Assembly (NCBI RefSeq): GCF_021648825.1
Contig: NZ_JAKJHS010000005.1
Location: forward strand, 1-64,000
Direction: 5' to 3'
Length of the DNA stretch: 64,000 nucleotides
Source: Rhizobium halophilum
GTDB lineage: Bacteria; Pseudomonadota; Alphaproteobacteria; Rhizobiales; Rhizobiaceae
Shown here piece by piece: positions 1 through 7,875 of the stretch (its first letter is position 1; each line of letters opens with the position of its first letter). The notes below the pieces were generated by a model. The model ran no database searches, was not told the origin of the DNA, and worked only from the letters and a program-made list of their open reading frames with translations. Both the position numbers and the translations under genes were made by a program.

Positions 1-134
1 AACTCTCCTTCTCCCATTGAGGGATCATAGTTGGAAAATTCCAGCCATAAACGGTCCGATTCAAAGGGGGCACGTCAATGCTGAATAGCGCGCGCCCACT
101 TCCTTATACGGAGTGAGGCGTGCTCCCCCTCCTC

Positions 135-268
135 CGTCATTCCTGTGCTTGTCACAGGAATCCAGCAGTGCCGCGTCGGCGGCGCGAAAGACTCTTCATC
201 ACCAGCACCAGGTTCTCCCGCCGCGCAGACGCGCGGCGGCTGGATCCCGGCTCAAGGCCGGGATGACG
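135..268. repeat. Intergenic palindromic repeat element (CGTCAT...ATGACG ends)
   Basis: A roughly 134-bp element begins CGTCAT and ends ATGACG. The left end continues to ATCCAGC and the right end mirrors this with GCTGGAT. Each arm also holds its own small hairpin (cctgtg/cacagg on the left, cccggc/gccggg on the right). This form is typical of short non-coding palindromic repeats scattered in rhizobial and related alphaproteobacterial genomes. It lies upstream of the SRAP-family gene. No coding sequence is supported in bases 1-323. Confidence 0.6.
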
Positions 269-323
269 GAGCGGGAGCGTTCCACCTCTCCCCACCCACC
301 CCCTCCCGCCCTACCTCACCCCC

Positions 324-938
324 ATGTGCAACGACTACGAACAACACATCCGCTACGCCGAATACCTGCGCGCGCTGGAGGAGCAGGGCGTGGCTGCCCC
401 CGCCCATCAGGGCGAGGCGGACCTTCCCCGGGCGGATGACATCCGCATCGGCGATCTCGGTCCGGTGATGCGGGCAGAAGGCGAGGGCGAGGTGGCGCTG
501 TCGCCCATGCGCTTCGGCTTCCCGCCGCCACCCGGCAGAAAGGGAGGGCCGGTGTTCAACTTCCGCTCGGAAGGCCGAAGCTTTGCGCAAAGCCGCCGCT
601 GCCTCATCCCGGCCTCCGCCTTCTTCGAGTTCACCGGCACCAAATACCCCAAGGCCAAGCACCGCTTCACGCTGACCGAAGCCCCCTTCCTTTGCATCGC
701 CGGGCTCTGGCGGGACACAGAAGGCGAGGGGGAGAAGTCCAACCAGCCGCCGGCCTTCACCATGCTCACCACCGCCCCCGGCCCCGACGTCGCTCCCATC
801 CATAACCGCCAGGTGGTGGTGCTTAAGCCCCAGGACTGGCGCCACTGGCTCCATCTCACCAAACCCGAAGCCGAGCTGCTGCGCCCCCTGCCGGCCGGGT
901 CGCTCGCCGTCGAAGAGGTGCGTTCGGGGAGCGACTGA
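324..938 (+). CDS. SOS response-associated peptidase (SRAP/YedK family)
   Basis: This 204-residue protein belongs to the SRAP family (HMCES in eukaryotes, YedK in E. coli). Family members covalently trap abasic sites in single-stranded DNA through the alpha-amine and thiol of Cys2. The protein starts Met-Cys-Asn, so Cys2 is exposed once the initiator Met is removed. Glu102 (in ASAFFEFTG) and His160 (in PIHNRQVV) sit where the family has its catalytic Glu and His. The family's usual HDRMP motif reads HNRQV here, a modest variation. The length is normal. It stands alone between two repeat elements, with no operon partner. Confidence 0.9.
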   Translation: MCNDYEQHIRYAEYLRALEEQGVAAPAHQGEADLPRADDIRIGDLGPVMRAEGEGEVALSPMRFGFPPPPGRKGGPVFNFRSEGRSFAQSRRCLIPASAFFEFTGTKYPKAKHRFTLTEAPFLCIAGLWRDTEGEGEKSNQPPAFTMLTTAPGPDVAPIHNRQVVVLKPQDWRHWLHLTKPEAELLRPLPAGSLAVEEVRSGSD

Positions 939-951
939 GGCAGGAACGGGA

Positions 952-1001
952 GCCCTCACCCTGAGGTGCGAACCCGCAGGGTGAGCCTCGAAGGGCGAGG
1001 G
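952..1001. repeat. REP-like intergenic palindrome
   Basis: Perfect 9-bp arms CTCACCCTG (955-963) and CAGGGTGAG (977-985) sit inside outer CCCT/AGGG-rich arms. This is the common alphaproteobacterial intergenic repeat that reads as CCCTC...GAGGG. It follows the SRAP-family gene and could also act as a transcript-end hairpin. Confidence 0.55.
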
Positions 1002-1181
1002 CGGGCGGCTTGGAGGGTGCAGCCCCCTCACTTGCAGTTTCTGAAGTTTAGCTGCGCTAAAGCTTCGAAACTGCTTTCTCTCCCACCAGGGGAGAGAAAG
1101 GGCGCTGCCGCGCCCCAAAAACGTGAACGTCCCGCAGCCAAAAATCGTGGCACCGGCTCCTCGCCCCTTGTGGGAGACGAA

Positions 1182-1224
1182 GCAAAATCAGCATCTTAGC
1201 CAAAGGCTAAGTGCTAGATTTTGC
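1182..1224. terminator. Long stem-loop, possible terminator or structured element
   Basis: GCAAAATC...CTTAGCC pairs with GGCTAAG...GATTTTGC around an AAA loop, with a small imperfect section between the two perfect segments. This makes a stem of about 20 bp. There is no clean T-run directly after it, so a classical rho-independent terminator is not certain. Confidence 0.45.
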
Positions 1225-1673
1225 AGGTGAGGAGAAAATTTCTCGCACCATCGTCCCCGCCTCCGAAACCCGCTCCCATAATATTCCCGCCTCCGTCGCC
1301 GGAGTGTTTCGCGAGACGGTCGCGGGCAGGCGGGGGCCGGCGCTTCCATCCAAGCCGTAACGTGCGGGGAGGGTGGAAGAGGTGAGAGCCACGGAGCGGT
1401 GCCGAATGCAACGCTCCTATCAAGTCTCCCCCGGGCAGCCATGTCCGGTTCGGGAAAGCCGTGCAAGCGTTGAGGAGCAATCCCGGCGTGCAGAGAGACG
1501 AGGCGATCACCTGTAGGGGCTGGACACCCCGAAAGAACGCCGAAGGCCACGCGGATGCGGAGCCACAGACTAAACTACAAGTGAGGTTCCGCATCCGTGT
1601 GGGCTCTCCAACCAGATCCAGAAGACATGCAACCCGCGTGAACGCGAACCCGTGCCCGGAAAGGAGATCAGCC
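1225..1673. other. Non-coding stretch with nested inverted repeats
   Basis: About 450 bases lie before the start of the next gene, with no convincing reading frame. They contain a strong stem, CGGATGCGGAGCC (1552-1564) against GGTTCCGCATCCG (1585-1597) with one mismatch, and a shorter GGGG...CCCC hairpin near 1517-1530. No known RNA family was recognised. Confidence 0.3.
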
Positions 1674-2093
1674 ATGGCAGAAAGCAAGGAAGAGAAACTC
1701 CGTCTCTGGCGGGAGTACGACAACGAGCCCTACCTGCCGGGCTTTACCCGCGGCGAGCTCAACAGGCTCCCCCCGCGCCAGCAGTCGCGCGAATTGCAGA
1801 AGCTCACCCAGCGCGTCACGAGCTATCTCGGCTACTGGAGGACCTGCGACGTCCCGGCTTGTCGACGGGCGCGGGCCTGCCGCGGCTTCCTGTCGGAAAA
1901 ACAGTATAGCGGCGATCCGCGCTACCACGATGCCTTCCCGCCCTGCGTCGGCCCGCGCGGCGCCCGTCAGCCGGAAGTGCTCGCCGCCTTTCCCGCCGCC
2001 CTCGGCTACCCGCCGGAAGAGGATGACGGCCCGAAATACAACGGACGCGCCTCCAACAGGCCGGCGGAGGACGGGGAGGAGCCAGCCGCCTAA
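1674..2093 (+). CDS. Conserved hypothetical protein with a Cys-rich patch
   Basis: This is a 139-residue protein of unknown function. The ATG at 1674 is chosen because AAGGAGA lies just upstream, although the frame is open further back. The N-terminal half is charged and helical. A CDVPACRRARACRG segment (about residues 61-74) has three closely spaced cysteines, and a fourth follows near residue 91, which could form a small metal-binding knuckle. The C-terminal tail is acidic and low in complexity. No signal peptide or membrane segment is seen. Nothing in the neighbourhood suggests a role. Confidence 0.65.
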   Translation: MAESKEEKLRLWREYDNEPYLPGFTRGELNRLPPRQQSRELQKLTQRVTSYLGYWRTCDVPACRRARACRGFLSEKQYSGDPRYHDAFPPCVGPRGARQPEVLAAFPAALGYPPEEDDGPKYNGRASNRPAEDGEEPAA

Positions 2094-2189
2094 GCGCAGA
2101 TCCTGGCCGGCACACCCTGAAGATTGGCGGGTGTCGCCAGGCTGAATTGCGATTATCCTCTTGCCGTGCCCGTACCGAGGGGATGGCCG

Positions 2190-3662
2190 ATGAAGGATCT
2201 CGCAGGACTTTCCATAGCAGAGGCCAGAAGAGGGCTGCGCAAGAGGGACGTCTCCGCGCTGCAGCTGACCGAGGCCTATCTCGCAAACATTGCCTCGGCC
2301 AATGCGGCGCTCAACGCCTATGTGGCGGTGACGGAAGACCTGGCGCGCAAGGCGGCAAGAGCCGCGGACGAACGATTGGCCAGCGGCACGGCGCGCGCGC
2401 TGGAAGGCATCCCGATCGGCATCAAGGATCTGTTCGCCACCAAAGGCGTCCACACGCAGGCCTGCAGCCGCATCCTGTCGGGCTTCAAACCGCCTTACGA
2501 ATCCACCGTCACCGCCAATCTTCGGGCTCAGGGTGCGGTCGTGCTCGGCAAGCTCAACATGGATGAGTTTGCCATGGGCTCCTCCAACGAAACCTCCTGC
2601 TACGGCCCGGCCATCAATCCCTGGCGCGCCCGGGGATCGGATCAGAACCTCGTGCCCGGCGGCTCCTCCGGCGGCTCGGCTGCCGCCGTCGCGGCAAATC
2701 TGTGCATGGGGGCGATCGCCACCGATACCGGCGGCTCGATCCGCCAGCCTGCCGCCTTCACCGGAACCGTCGGCATCAAGCCGACCTATGGCCGCTGCTC
2801 CCGGTGGGGCATCGTTGCCTTCGCCTCCTCGCTCGATCAGGCCGGACCGATTGCCCGCACGGTGGAGGATTGCGCGATCCTGCTGCGCTGGATGGCCTGC
2901 GTCGATGCCCAGGATACCACCTCGGTGGATGTCGCTGTCCCGGACTACGAGGCCGCCATCGGCCGGTCGGTGAAGGGGCTGAAGGTCGGCATCCCCCGCG
3001 AATATCGCGTCGAGGGCATGCCGGCGGAGATCGATCAGCTCTGGCAAAGGGGGATGGACTGGCTGAAGGAAGCGGGCGCCGAGATCGTCGAGATCGGCCT
3101 GCCGCACACGAAATACGCCCTTCCGGCCTACTACATCGTCGCCCTGGCGGAAGCCTCCTCCAACCTCGCCCGCTATGACGGCGTCCGCTACGGCCTGCGC
3201 GTCCCCGGACGGGACGTGGTGGAGATGATGGAAAACACGCGCGCGCAAGGGTTTGGCGCCGAGGTCAAGCGGCGCATCCTGCTCGGCACCTACGTCCTCT
3301 CCGCCGGCTACTACGACGCCTATTACCTGAAGGCGCAGAAAGTCCGAACCCTGATCAAGCGTGACTTCGAAATGGCCTGGCAGGCCGGCGTCGACGTCAT
3401 CCTGACGCCGACCACGCCTGTCCTGCCGTTTGCGCCCGGCGCCATCACCGATCCGGTGGAAATGTACCTGAACGACATCTTCACCGTTACGGTCAACATG
3501 GCCGGCCTGCCGGCCATGTCGGTCCCGGCTGCGCTGAGCCGCGAAGGCCTGCCGCTTGGCCTGCAGTTGATCGGCAAGCCATTCGACGAGGAAACGCTGT
3601 TTCAGGTGGCGCATGTGCTGGAGCGCAACGCAGGACGCTTCGGCCCGCAGCGGTGGTGGTGA
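2190..3662 (+). CDS. gatA: GatA-like amidotransferase subunit A / amidase
   Basis: This is a 490-residue amidase-signature protein. GatA releases ammonia from glutamine and, with GatB and GatC, converts Glu-tRNA(Gln) or Asp-tRNA(Asn) to the amide forms. The Ser-cisSer-Lys triad is present: Lys79 in GIKDLF, the GGSSGGSAA loop near residues 157-165, and Ser183 in [13 protein letters not shown]. The long GatA-specific stretches ([29 protein letters not shown]) argue for true GatA and against a generic amidase. The ATG at 2190 fits the usual family N-terminus; an upstream TTG at 2124 is in frame but unlikely. No gatC or gatB is adjacent, so it may be a second copy or a repurposed paralogue. Confidence 0.8.
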   Translation: MKDLAGLSIAEARRGLRKRDVSALQLTEAYLANIASANAALNAYVAVTEDLARKAARAADERLASGTARALEGIPIGIKDLFATKGVHTQACSRILSGFKPPYESTVTANLRAQGAVVLGKLNMDEFAMGSSNETSCYGPAINPWRARGSDQNLVPGGSSGGSAAAVAANLCMGAIATDTGGSIRQPAAFTGTVGIKPTYGRCSRWGIVAFASSLDQAGPIARTVEDCAILLRWMACVDAQDTTSVDVAVPDYEAAIGRSVKGLKVGIPREYRVEGMPAEIDQLWQRGMDWLKEAGAEIVEIGLPHTKYALPAYYIVALAEASSNLARYDGVRYGLRVPGRDVVEMMENTRAQGFGAEVKRRILLGTYVLSAGYYDAYYLKAQKVRTLIKRDFEMAWQAGVDVILTPTTPVLPFAPGAITDPVEMYLNDIFTVTVNMAGLPAMSVPAALSREGLPLGLQLIGKPFDEETLFQVAHVLERNAGRFGPQRWW

Positions 3663-3720
3663 TGCGGGGATTGGGTAGGTATTTCAAGTTTGATGAATTG
3701 ACCGCGCAAAGGAGCGGCTG

Positions 3721-4326
3721 ATGGATTTCAACACTGCCTTAACGTTTTTTCTGACGTTCTTCGTGTTTGCCGCTAGTCCAGGCCCCGATAATCTTACCAT
3801 CCTGTCCAAAACGGTCGCGAATGGTCCTGCGCACGGGATCGCCTATGGTGTGGGCGTCGTCTGCAGCATTTTCCTGTTCGTCATCCTGGCGGTGGTAGGG
3901 TTCAATGCCGTGGCGCAATACATGAACGAGAACCTGCGCTTCATCCAGTATGTAGGGGCGATCTACCTCATCTACATGGGCGTGATGATGTGGCGTTCGA
4001 AGCCGCACATCGAGCCACGAGTGATGCGGGGCGGCCTGATCCGCCTCTTCTTCACCGGCTTCTTCCTCAACATCAGCAATCCCAAGATGCCGATCTTCTA
4101 CCTGGCGCTCCTTCCGGGCGTCCTGGGAATTCGCCCATTCACCATTGCGGATACGCTTGAATTGCTGCTGATCATCACGTTGGTCGAGGTGATCGTCGTT
4201 GGCGGCCATGTCTTCCTTGGGCACAAGGCGAAGCACCCATTCGCCGATCCGAAGAAGATCAGCGCCATGAACCGCGGGGCGGGCGCCCTCATGGTCGGTG
4301 CGGGTGTTCTGGTGGCAAGCCGTTAG
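3721..4326 (+). CDS. LysE/RhtB-family amino-acid exporter
   Basis: This 201-residue inner-membrane protein has about six hydrophobic segments. The N-terminal segment ends in ASPGPDNL, the signature start of LysE/RhtB exporters, which expel amino acids or related metabolites. An AAAGGAGCGGCTG ribosome-binding region precedes the ATG. It sits alone after gatA on the same strand with a 58-bp gap. The substrate cannot be told from sequence. The following 130 bases hold nothing recognisable. Confidence 0.85.
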   Translation: MDFNTALTFFLTFFVFAASPGPDNLTILSKTVANGPAHGIAYGVGVVCSIFLFVILAVVGFNAVAQYMNENLRFIQYVGAIYLIYMGVMMWRSKPHIEPRVMRGGLIRLFFTGFFLNISNPKMPIFYLALLPGVLGIRPFTIADTLELLLIITLVEVIVVGGHVFLGHKAKHPFADPKKISAMNRGAGALMVGAGVLVASR

Positions 4327-4457
4327 GGAAGCGGCCTCTTCCTGCGGGCTTCGCTCTGATGCAGAGAAACTCTCCTGCGACGGCAGCAGAGTAGCTTCAC
4401 CCATAACGCGATCAAAAGCGGATCTCCAACTTGACTAAGGGAGGCTCAGCGTCGTCG

Positions 4458-5177
4458 TCAGCGCCCTATCCATGCCGCGGCGAGTGGTACGACCGCCGAG
4501 GTGGCGACGGCGTTGAGTGCCATCGCGATGGCGGCAAAGAGGCCTGCCGTTTCGTCCACCTCATAGGCGCGGGCTGTGCCGATTCCATGTGACGTGAGAC
4601 CGGCGGCAAAACCTCGGGCAGCGTAGTCTCGGACGCGCATCAGGTTCATGAAAGGCGTGACGATGAGGGCGCCGACGATGCCGGTCAGGATGACGAGAAC
4701 GGCGGTGAGAGATGGACTGCCGCCGAGTGAGGCAGAGATCGCCATGGCAACCCCCGCCGTCGCAGATTTCGGCAGGAAGGAGACCACAACATCTTCGGAC
4801 AGTCCAAGCAGCGTTCCTAGCACGACCACCGAAGAAACGGCCGCGAACGAGCCGACAAAAAGAGCAGCCGCAATTGGCAGCAACAGCCGCTTCACCTGCG
4901 CCCATTGGCGAAACAGGGGGACCGCGATCGCGACCGTCGCCGGTCCGAGCAGGAAATGCACGAACTGCGCGCCTTCGAAGAACTGCTGATAGGGGATGTC
5001 GAAGACGGTCATCACCAGCGACAGCAGCAGGATCGACGTCAGCACAGGGTTGACGAGCGGGTTTCGATCGAGACGGCGGGAAACCTCCGAGGCGCCGATC
5101 CAGGTGCAGAGCGTCAGCGTCAGCCAGATGAGCGGCGAGGTGGAGAGATAGACCCAGAGATCGACAGGGCTCCTCAT
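4458..5177 (-). CDS. CidB/LrgB-family membrane protein
   Basis: This is a 239-residue polytopic inner-membrane protein of the LrgB/CidB family. The family's established associations are cell-wall hydrolase control, programmed lysis and, in some bacteria, glycolate or pyruvate transport. Family features include FLPKSATAGVAMAISASLGG and the late SHGIGTARAYE motif. The ATG at 5177 is chosen because it overlaps the TGA of the upstream gene (ATGA), a classic coupled pair. The frame stays open upstream to 5228, but that would add residues foreign to the family. Confidence 0.88.
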   Translation of the reverse strand: MRSPVDLWVYLSTSPLIWLTLTLCTWIGASEVSRRLDRNPLVNPVLTSILLLSLVMTVFDIPYQQFFEGAQFVHFLLGPATVAIAVPLFRQWAQVKRLLLPIAAALFVGSFAAVSSVVVLGTLLGLSEDVVVSFLPKSATAGVAMAISASLGGSPSLTAVLVILTGIVGALIVTPFMNLMRVRDYAARGFAAGLTSHGIGTARAYEVDETAGLFAAIAMALNAVATSAVVPLAAAWIGR

Positions 5178-5545
5178 GCAGCTGTGTCCTTGGAGCCAAG
5201 AAGCCGCCGCACGGCAACAAAGGTCCACACGGTCACGGCGAGAGTGAAGACGGCCGAAACGACCAGAACGGCTGCGATCGCACCGCCTTCATCCTGCACG
5301 ACGCCCCAGAGCGCCACCACACCTACGCCGGCAGGCACAAAGAACAGGCCGAGATTGCCGAGCAGTGCACTGGCCGCAGCCTCCACGGCCGGGATCGTTT
5401 CGCGCAAGCTGCCTTGAAGTGCCAGCAAGGAGAGAAAGAGAAGCACGAGTCCGACCACCGGGCCCGGCACCGGAAGGCCCGTAACGAAGACCAGGCTCTC
5501 GCCGAGGAGTTGAAAGAACAGAAGAGCCGCAAGGCCGCGTAACAT
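5174..5545 (-). CDS. CidA/LrgA-family holin-like protein
   Basis: This 123-residue protein has four predicted membrane helices and is typical of the CidA/LrgA family, the small partner of CidB/LrgB. Conserved family features include the PVPGPVVGLVLLF segment and FFVPAGVGVV. The ATG at 5545 is preceded by GGAGGTG, so the in-frame TTG twelve bases upstream is unlikely to be the start. The pair forms a two-gene operon with a 4-bp overlap. No LytR- or LysR-type regulator is adjacent. Confidence 0.88.
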   Translation of the reverse strand: MLRGLAALLFFQLLGESLVFVTGLPVPGPVVGLVLLFLSLLALQGSLRETIPAVEAAASALLGNLGLFFVPAGVGVVALWGVVQDEGGAIAAVLVVSAVFTLAVTVWTFVAVRRLLGSKDTAA

Positions 5546-5656
5546 GATCACCTCCAAGGTAGGGGAGGCGGAGACTAGCCGATCGCCGGGGCCGGGTCAT
5601 CTCCGGCGGCTGGCAGGGGGACGGATTCCGCCGGGGTGGAGGGATCCGTCATTTGG

Positions 5657-6187
5657 TTAAGCAGGAATGCGCCGATCGTATTCGTCGCGCAGCCGCGTCC
5701 AGCCGTCCCAGAACGTGTCCGGCTTCTGCCCTGAAAGGCGACTTGCGAGAATGTTGAGGTGCATGTGCCAGCCAGCGCCGATCATCACCGTGTTGGCACG
5801 ATCGGAAATGCGTCGGTGGATGATGGTGAGGAGCACCTGGTTGCCGGATGGCATCAGGCGGAACTCCACCTCTCCCTGGCGCCAGGCAAAGGTGAGGCTG
5901 CGCGGAGGGTCGACTGCGATGATGTGGCTCTCCATCCGCTGTTCTTCGGGAAAACCGTCCGGACGTCGGCCGGGCGGATCGGAAAGCTCTTCGTTGCGCC
6001 AGACCAGTTCGAAAGGAGCCCCCGGCTTCAACTCCATTTCGCCGGACGCGAGCCACAGGCGGCGCAACTCGCTTTGCGTCAGATAGGCCCAGACCCGATC
6101 GACGGTGCCGGGCAACAACCTTTCGATCTTCAGGGTAGCGGGCTCGGTGAGGACGCCATAGGCGTCGAGGGTAGCAGTATCGTTCAT
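5657..6187 (-). CDS. SRPBCC (AHSA1-type) domain protein
   Basis: This is a START-fold protein of about 176 residues in the Aha1/SRPBCC group. The family binds hydrophobic ligands in a helix-grip cavity and often sits next to an ArsR regulator. Typical elements are ERLLPGTVDRVWAYLT near the start and a closing W-D-G-W tryptophan-rich segment. The ATG at 6187 has AGGAG seven bases upstream. The ATG at 6193 overlaps the stop of the ArsR gene (ATGA) and is also possible by coupling. The ligand is unknown. Expression is presumably controlled by the upstream regulator. Confidence 0.8.
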   Translation of the reverse strand: MNDTATLDAYGVLTEPATLKIERLLPGTVDRVWAYLTQSELRRLWLASGEMELKPGAPFELVWRNEELSDPPGRRPDGFPEEQRMESHIIAVDPPRSLTFAWRQGEVEFRLMPSGNQVLLTIIHRRISDRANTVMIGAGWHMHLNILASRLSGQKPDTFWDGWTRLRDEYDRRIPA

Positions 6188-6189
6188 GC

Positions 6190-6549
6190 TCATTCTCCTG
6201 TTTTGCCGTTGGCGGGATTGTCTTCCTCCTCCCGGAGGACGCGTTCGAGCGCATCGAGGCGGCTTTCCCAGAAGCGCTCGTAGAAGTTCAGCCACTTATG
6301 GGCGGTTGCCAGCGGCCCAGGTTCAAGGCGGCAGACATGTGTGCGCCCGCGCACCTCCCGCCGGATGAGGCCCGCCTGTTCAAGCGCCTTGATGTGCTTG
6401 GACGCAGCGGCAAGAGAAATGGCATAAGGCGCCGCCAACTCGCCGACGGTGCGGTCGCCCGACGACAGCTGCCGCAGCATGCCGCGTCGCGTGGCATCTC
6501 CAAGCGCGTGAAACACAGTATCAAGCTCGGGCATATGTAATTCAACCAT
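6190..6549 (-). CDS. ArsR-family winged-helix repressor
   Basis: This is a 119-residue ArsR/SmtB-type DNA-binding protein. Its family core runs LGDATRRGMLRQL, then a recognition helix in ISLAAASKHIKALEQAGLI and a wing, RREVRGRTHVCRL. No metal-binding CxC or alpha3N cysteines are seen, so it is probably not a metal sensor but the SRPBCC-associated subclass. It starts inside a perfect inverted repeat, which suggests autorepression. An alternative ATG lies at 6534. It is coupled to the SRPBCC gene by overlap. Confidence 0.85.
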   Translation of the reverse strand: MVELHMPELDTVFHALGDATRRGMLRQLSSGDRTVGELAAPYAISLAAASKHIKALEQAGLIRREVRGRTHVCRLEPGPLATAHKWLNFYERFWESRLDALERVLREEEDNPANGKTGE

Positions 6550-6592
6550 GTGGTTGAATATTTACTCGCTCAGTCCGATTGTCAACCGGTTG
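6540..6592. promoter_or_regulatory. Two ArsR-type operator palindromes
   Basis: ATTCAACC-ATGT-GGTTGAAT at 6540-6559 is a perfect 8+4+8 inverted repeat covering the ArsR start codon. CAACCGGTTG at 6583-6592 is a second palindrome with the same CAACC/GGTTG half-sites, centred 38 bp away. The paired sites at the autoregulated promoter fit binding by the encoded ArsR protein. Confidence 0.6.
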
Positions 6593-6715
6593 GTTAAATA
6601 ATTTGTTCAGCCGATGCGGATTGCGCAACAAGGAACCGATGGCTCCGTACCTGGCCTTGACAGCCTCGGAGGGCATCATAAAGGGCGAAGCAGAACAAGC
6701 TAATCGAGGTTCGTC

Positions 6716-7681
6716 GTGAAATTTCTTGCATCCTTTTCCGCCTTCGTCGGCAAGAGCTTCGCCCTGTGGGTCATCCTCTTCGCTGTCGGCGGCTTCTTCT
6801 TCCCCGAAACCTTCAAGCAACTGGCGCCCTGGATCGTCACGCTGCTCGCCATCATCATGTTCGGCATGGGACTGACCATCTCGGTCGACGACTTCAAGGA
6901 AGTGGTGAAGCGCCCGGTTGAAGTCGGCATCGGCGTCGTCTCGCAGTTCCTCATCATGCCGCTGCTCGCCGTGCTTCTGACGCGGATCATCCCGATGTCC
7001 CCGGAAGTGGCCGCGGGCGTCATTCTGGTCGGCTGCTGCCCGGGCGGCACGTCCTCCAACGTCATGACGTACCTGAGTAAAGGAGACGTGGCCCTCTCCG
7101 TCGCCTGCACGTCGGTGACCACGCTGGCCGCACCGATCATCACCCCGTTCCTGGTCTGGATGTTTGCCAGCCAGTATCTGCCGGTCGATGCGATGGCCAT
7201 GTTCACTAGCATCGTGAAGGTTGTGCTCGTGCCGCTGGCGCTGGGTTTTGCGCTGCAGAAGCTGGCGCCAGGCCTCGTGCGTGGCGCTCTTCCCGTCCTG
7301 CCGCTGGTCAGCGTGGTTGGCATCGTCCTGATCGTTGCTGCCGTTGTCGGCGCCAGCAAGGGCGCGATCGCCCAGTCGGGACTGATGATCTTTGCCGTCG
7401 TCGTGCTCCACAACGGTCTCGGCTATCTGCTCGGCTTCTTTGCCGCCAGGGCGTTCGGCTTGTCGCTTGCCAAGAGGAAGGCAATCGCGATCGAGGTGGG
7501 CATGCAGAACAGCGGCCTTGGGGCGGCACTTGCAAACGCCTATTTCTCGCCGGTCGCCGCAGTGCCGAGCGCGATCTTCAGCGTGTGGCACAACATTTCG
7601 GGGGCGCTTCTCGCGAACTGGTTCTCCGGACGCAGCGATGACGTCGCGGTTGCCGCGGAGCCGGTAGCACCCCGCCTTTAA
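6716..7681 (+). CDS. Bile acid:sodium symporter (BASS) family transporter
   Basis: This 321-residue protein has about nine or ten hydrophobic segments and matches the BASS fold. Recognisable elements are FGMGLTISVDDF in the first half, the discontinuous-helix motif GCCPGGTSSNV, and EVGMQNSGLGAALA, which lies near the predicted sodium sites. Bacterial members carry organic anions such as pantoate or keto acids, and the substrate here is unknown. Translation starts at GTG 6716. A strong terminator follows the stop, so the gene is monocistronic. Confidence 0.87.
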   Translation: MKFLASFSAFVGKSFALWVILFAVGGFFFPETFKQLAPWIVTLLAIIMFGMGLTISVDDFKEVVKRPVEVGIGVVSQFLIMPLLAVLLTRIIPMSPEVAAGVILVGCCPGGTSSNVMTYLSKGDVALSVACTSVTTLAAPIITPFLVWMFASQYLPVDAMAMFTSIVKVVLVPLALGFALQKLAPGLVRGALPVLPLVSVVGIVLIVAAVVGASKGAIAQSGLMIFAVVVLHNGLGYLLGFFAARAFGLSLAKRKAIAIEVGMQNSGLGAALANAYFSPVAAVPSAIFSVWHNISGALLANWFSGRSDDVAVAAEPVAPRL

Positions 7682-7688
7682 CCAGAAC

Positions 7689-7724
7689 AAGCGCCGGCAT
7701 TTTTAGCCGGCGCTTGACTTTTTG
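7689..7724 (+). terminator. Rho-independent terminator after the BASS transporter
   Basis: AAGCGCCGGC (7689-7698) pairs perfectly with GCCGGCGCTT (7706-7715) across a 7-base loop and is followed by GACTTTTTG. Confidence 0.9.
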
Positions 7725-7822
7725 ATTGTAGACGCGGCTCATCCTGCGCCAGATATTGCCTGCCGGATGTCCAAAGCATACCATTGACAGGTTGTCAGAC
7801 ATCAATATATGAATTTCGGTAT

Positions 7823-7841
7823 TGGTAAGGCCAGCTTACCA
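7823..7841. promoter_or_regulatory. FadR/UxuR-like operator upstream of the TRAP regulon regulator
   Basis: TGGTAAG-GCCAG-CTTACCA is a perfect 7-bp inverted repeat 35 bases before the regulator start. The half-sites TGGT/ACCA are those used by FadR-subfamily GntR regulators of hexuronate genes. It probably mediates autoregulation. Confidence 0.55.
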
Positions 7842-7875
7842 GTCACGCGTCGAGGAGGACGCGTTGGGAGGGTTC

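Noticed and set aside
1225..1673. Possible group II intron, RNase P RNA or riboswitch
   Set aside because: No conserved core motif of these RNAs was found; only generic hairpins are visible.
1668..3614. 648-codon minus-strand open frame
   Set aside because: It runs antisense to gatA and the upstream hypothetical gene, and its Arg/Gly-rich product has no family features.
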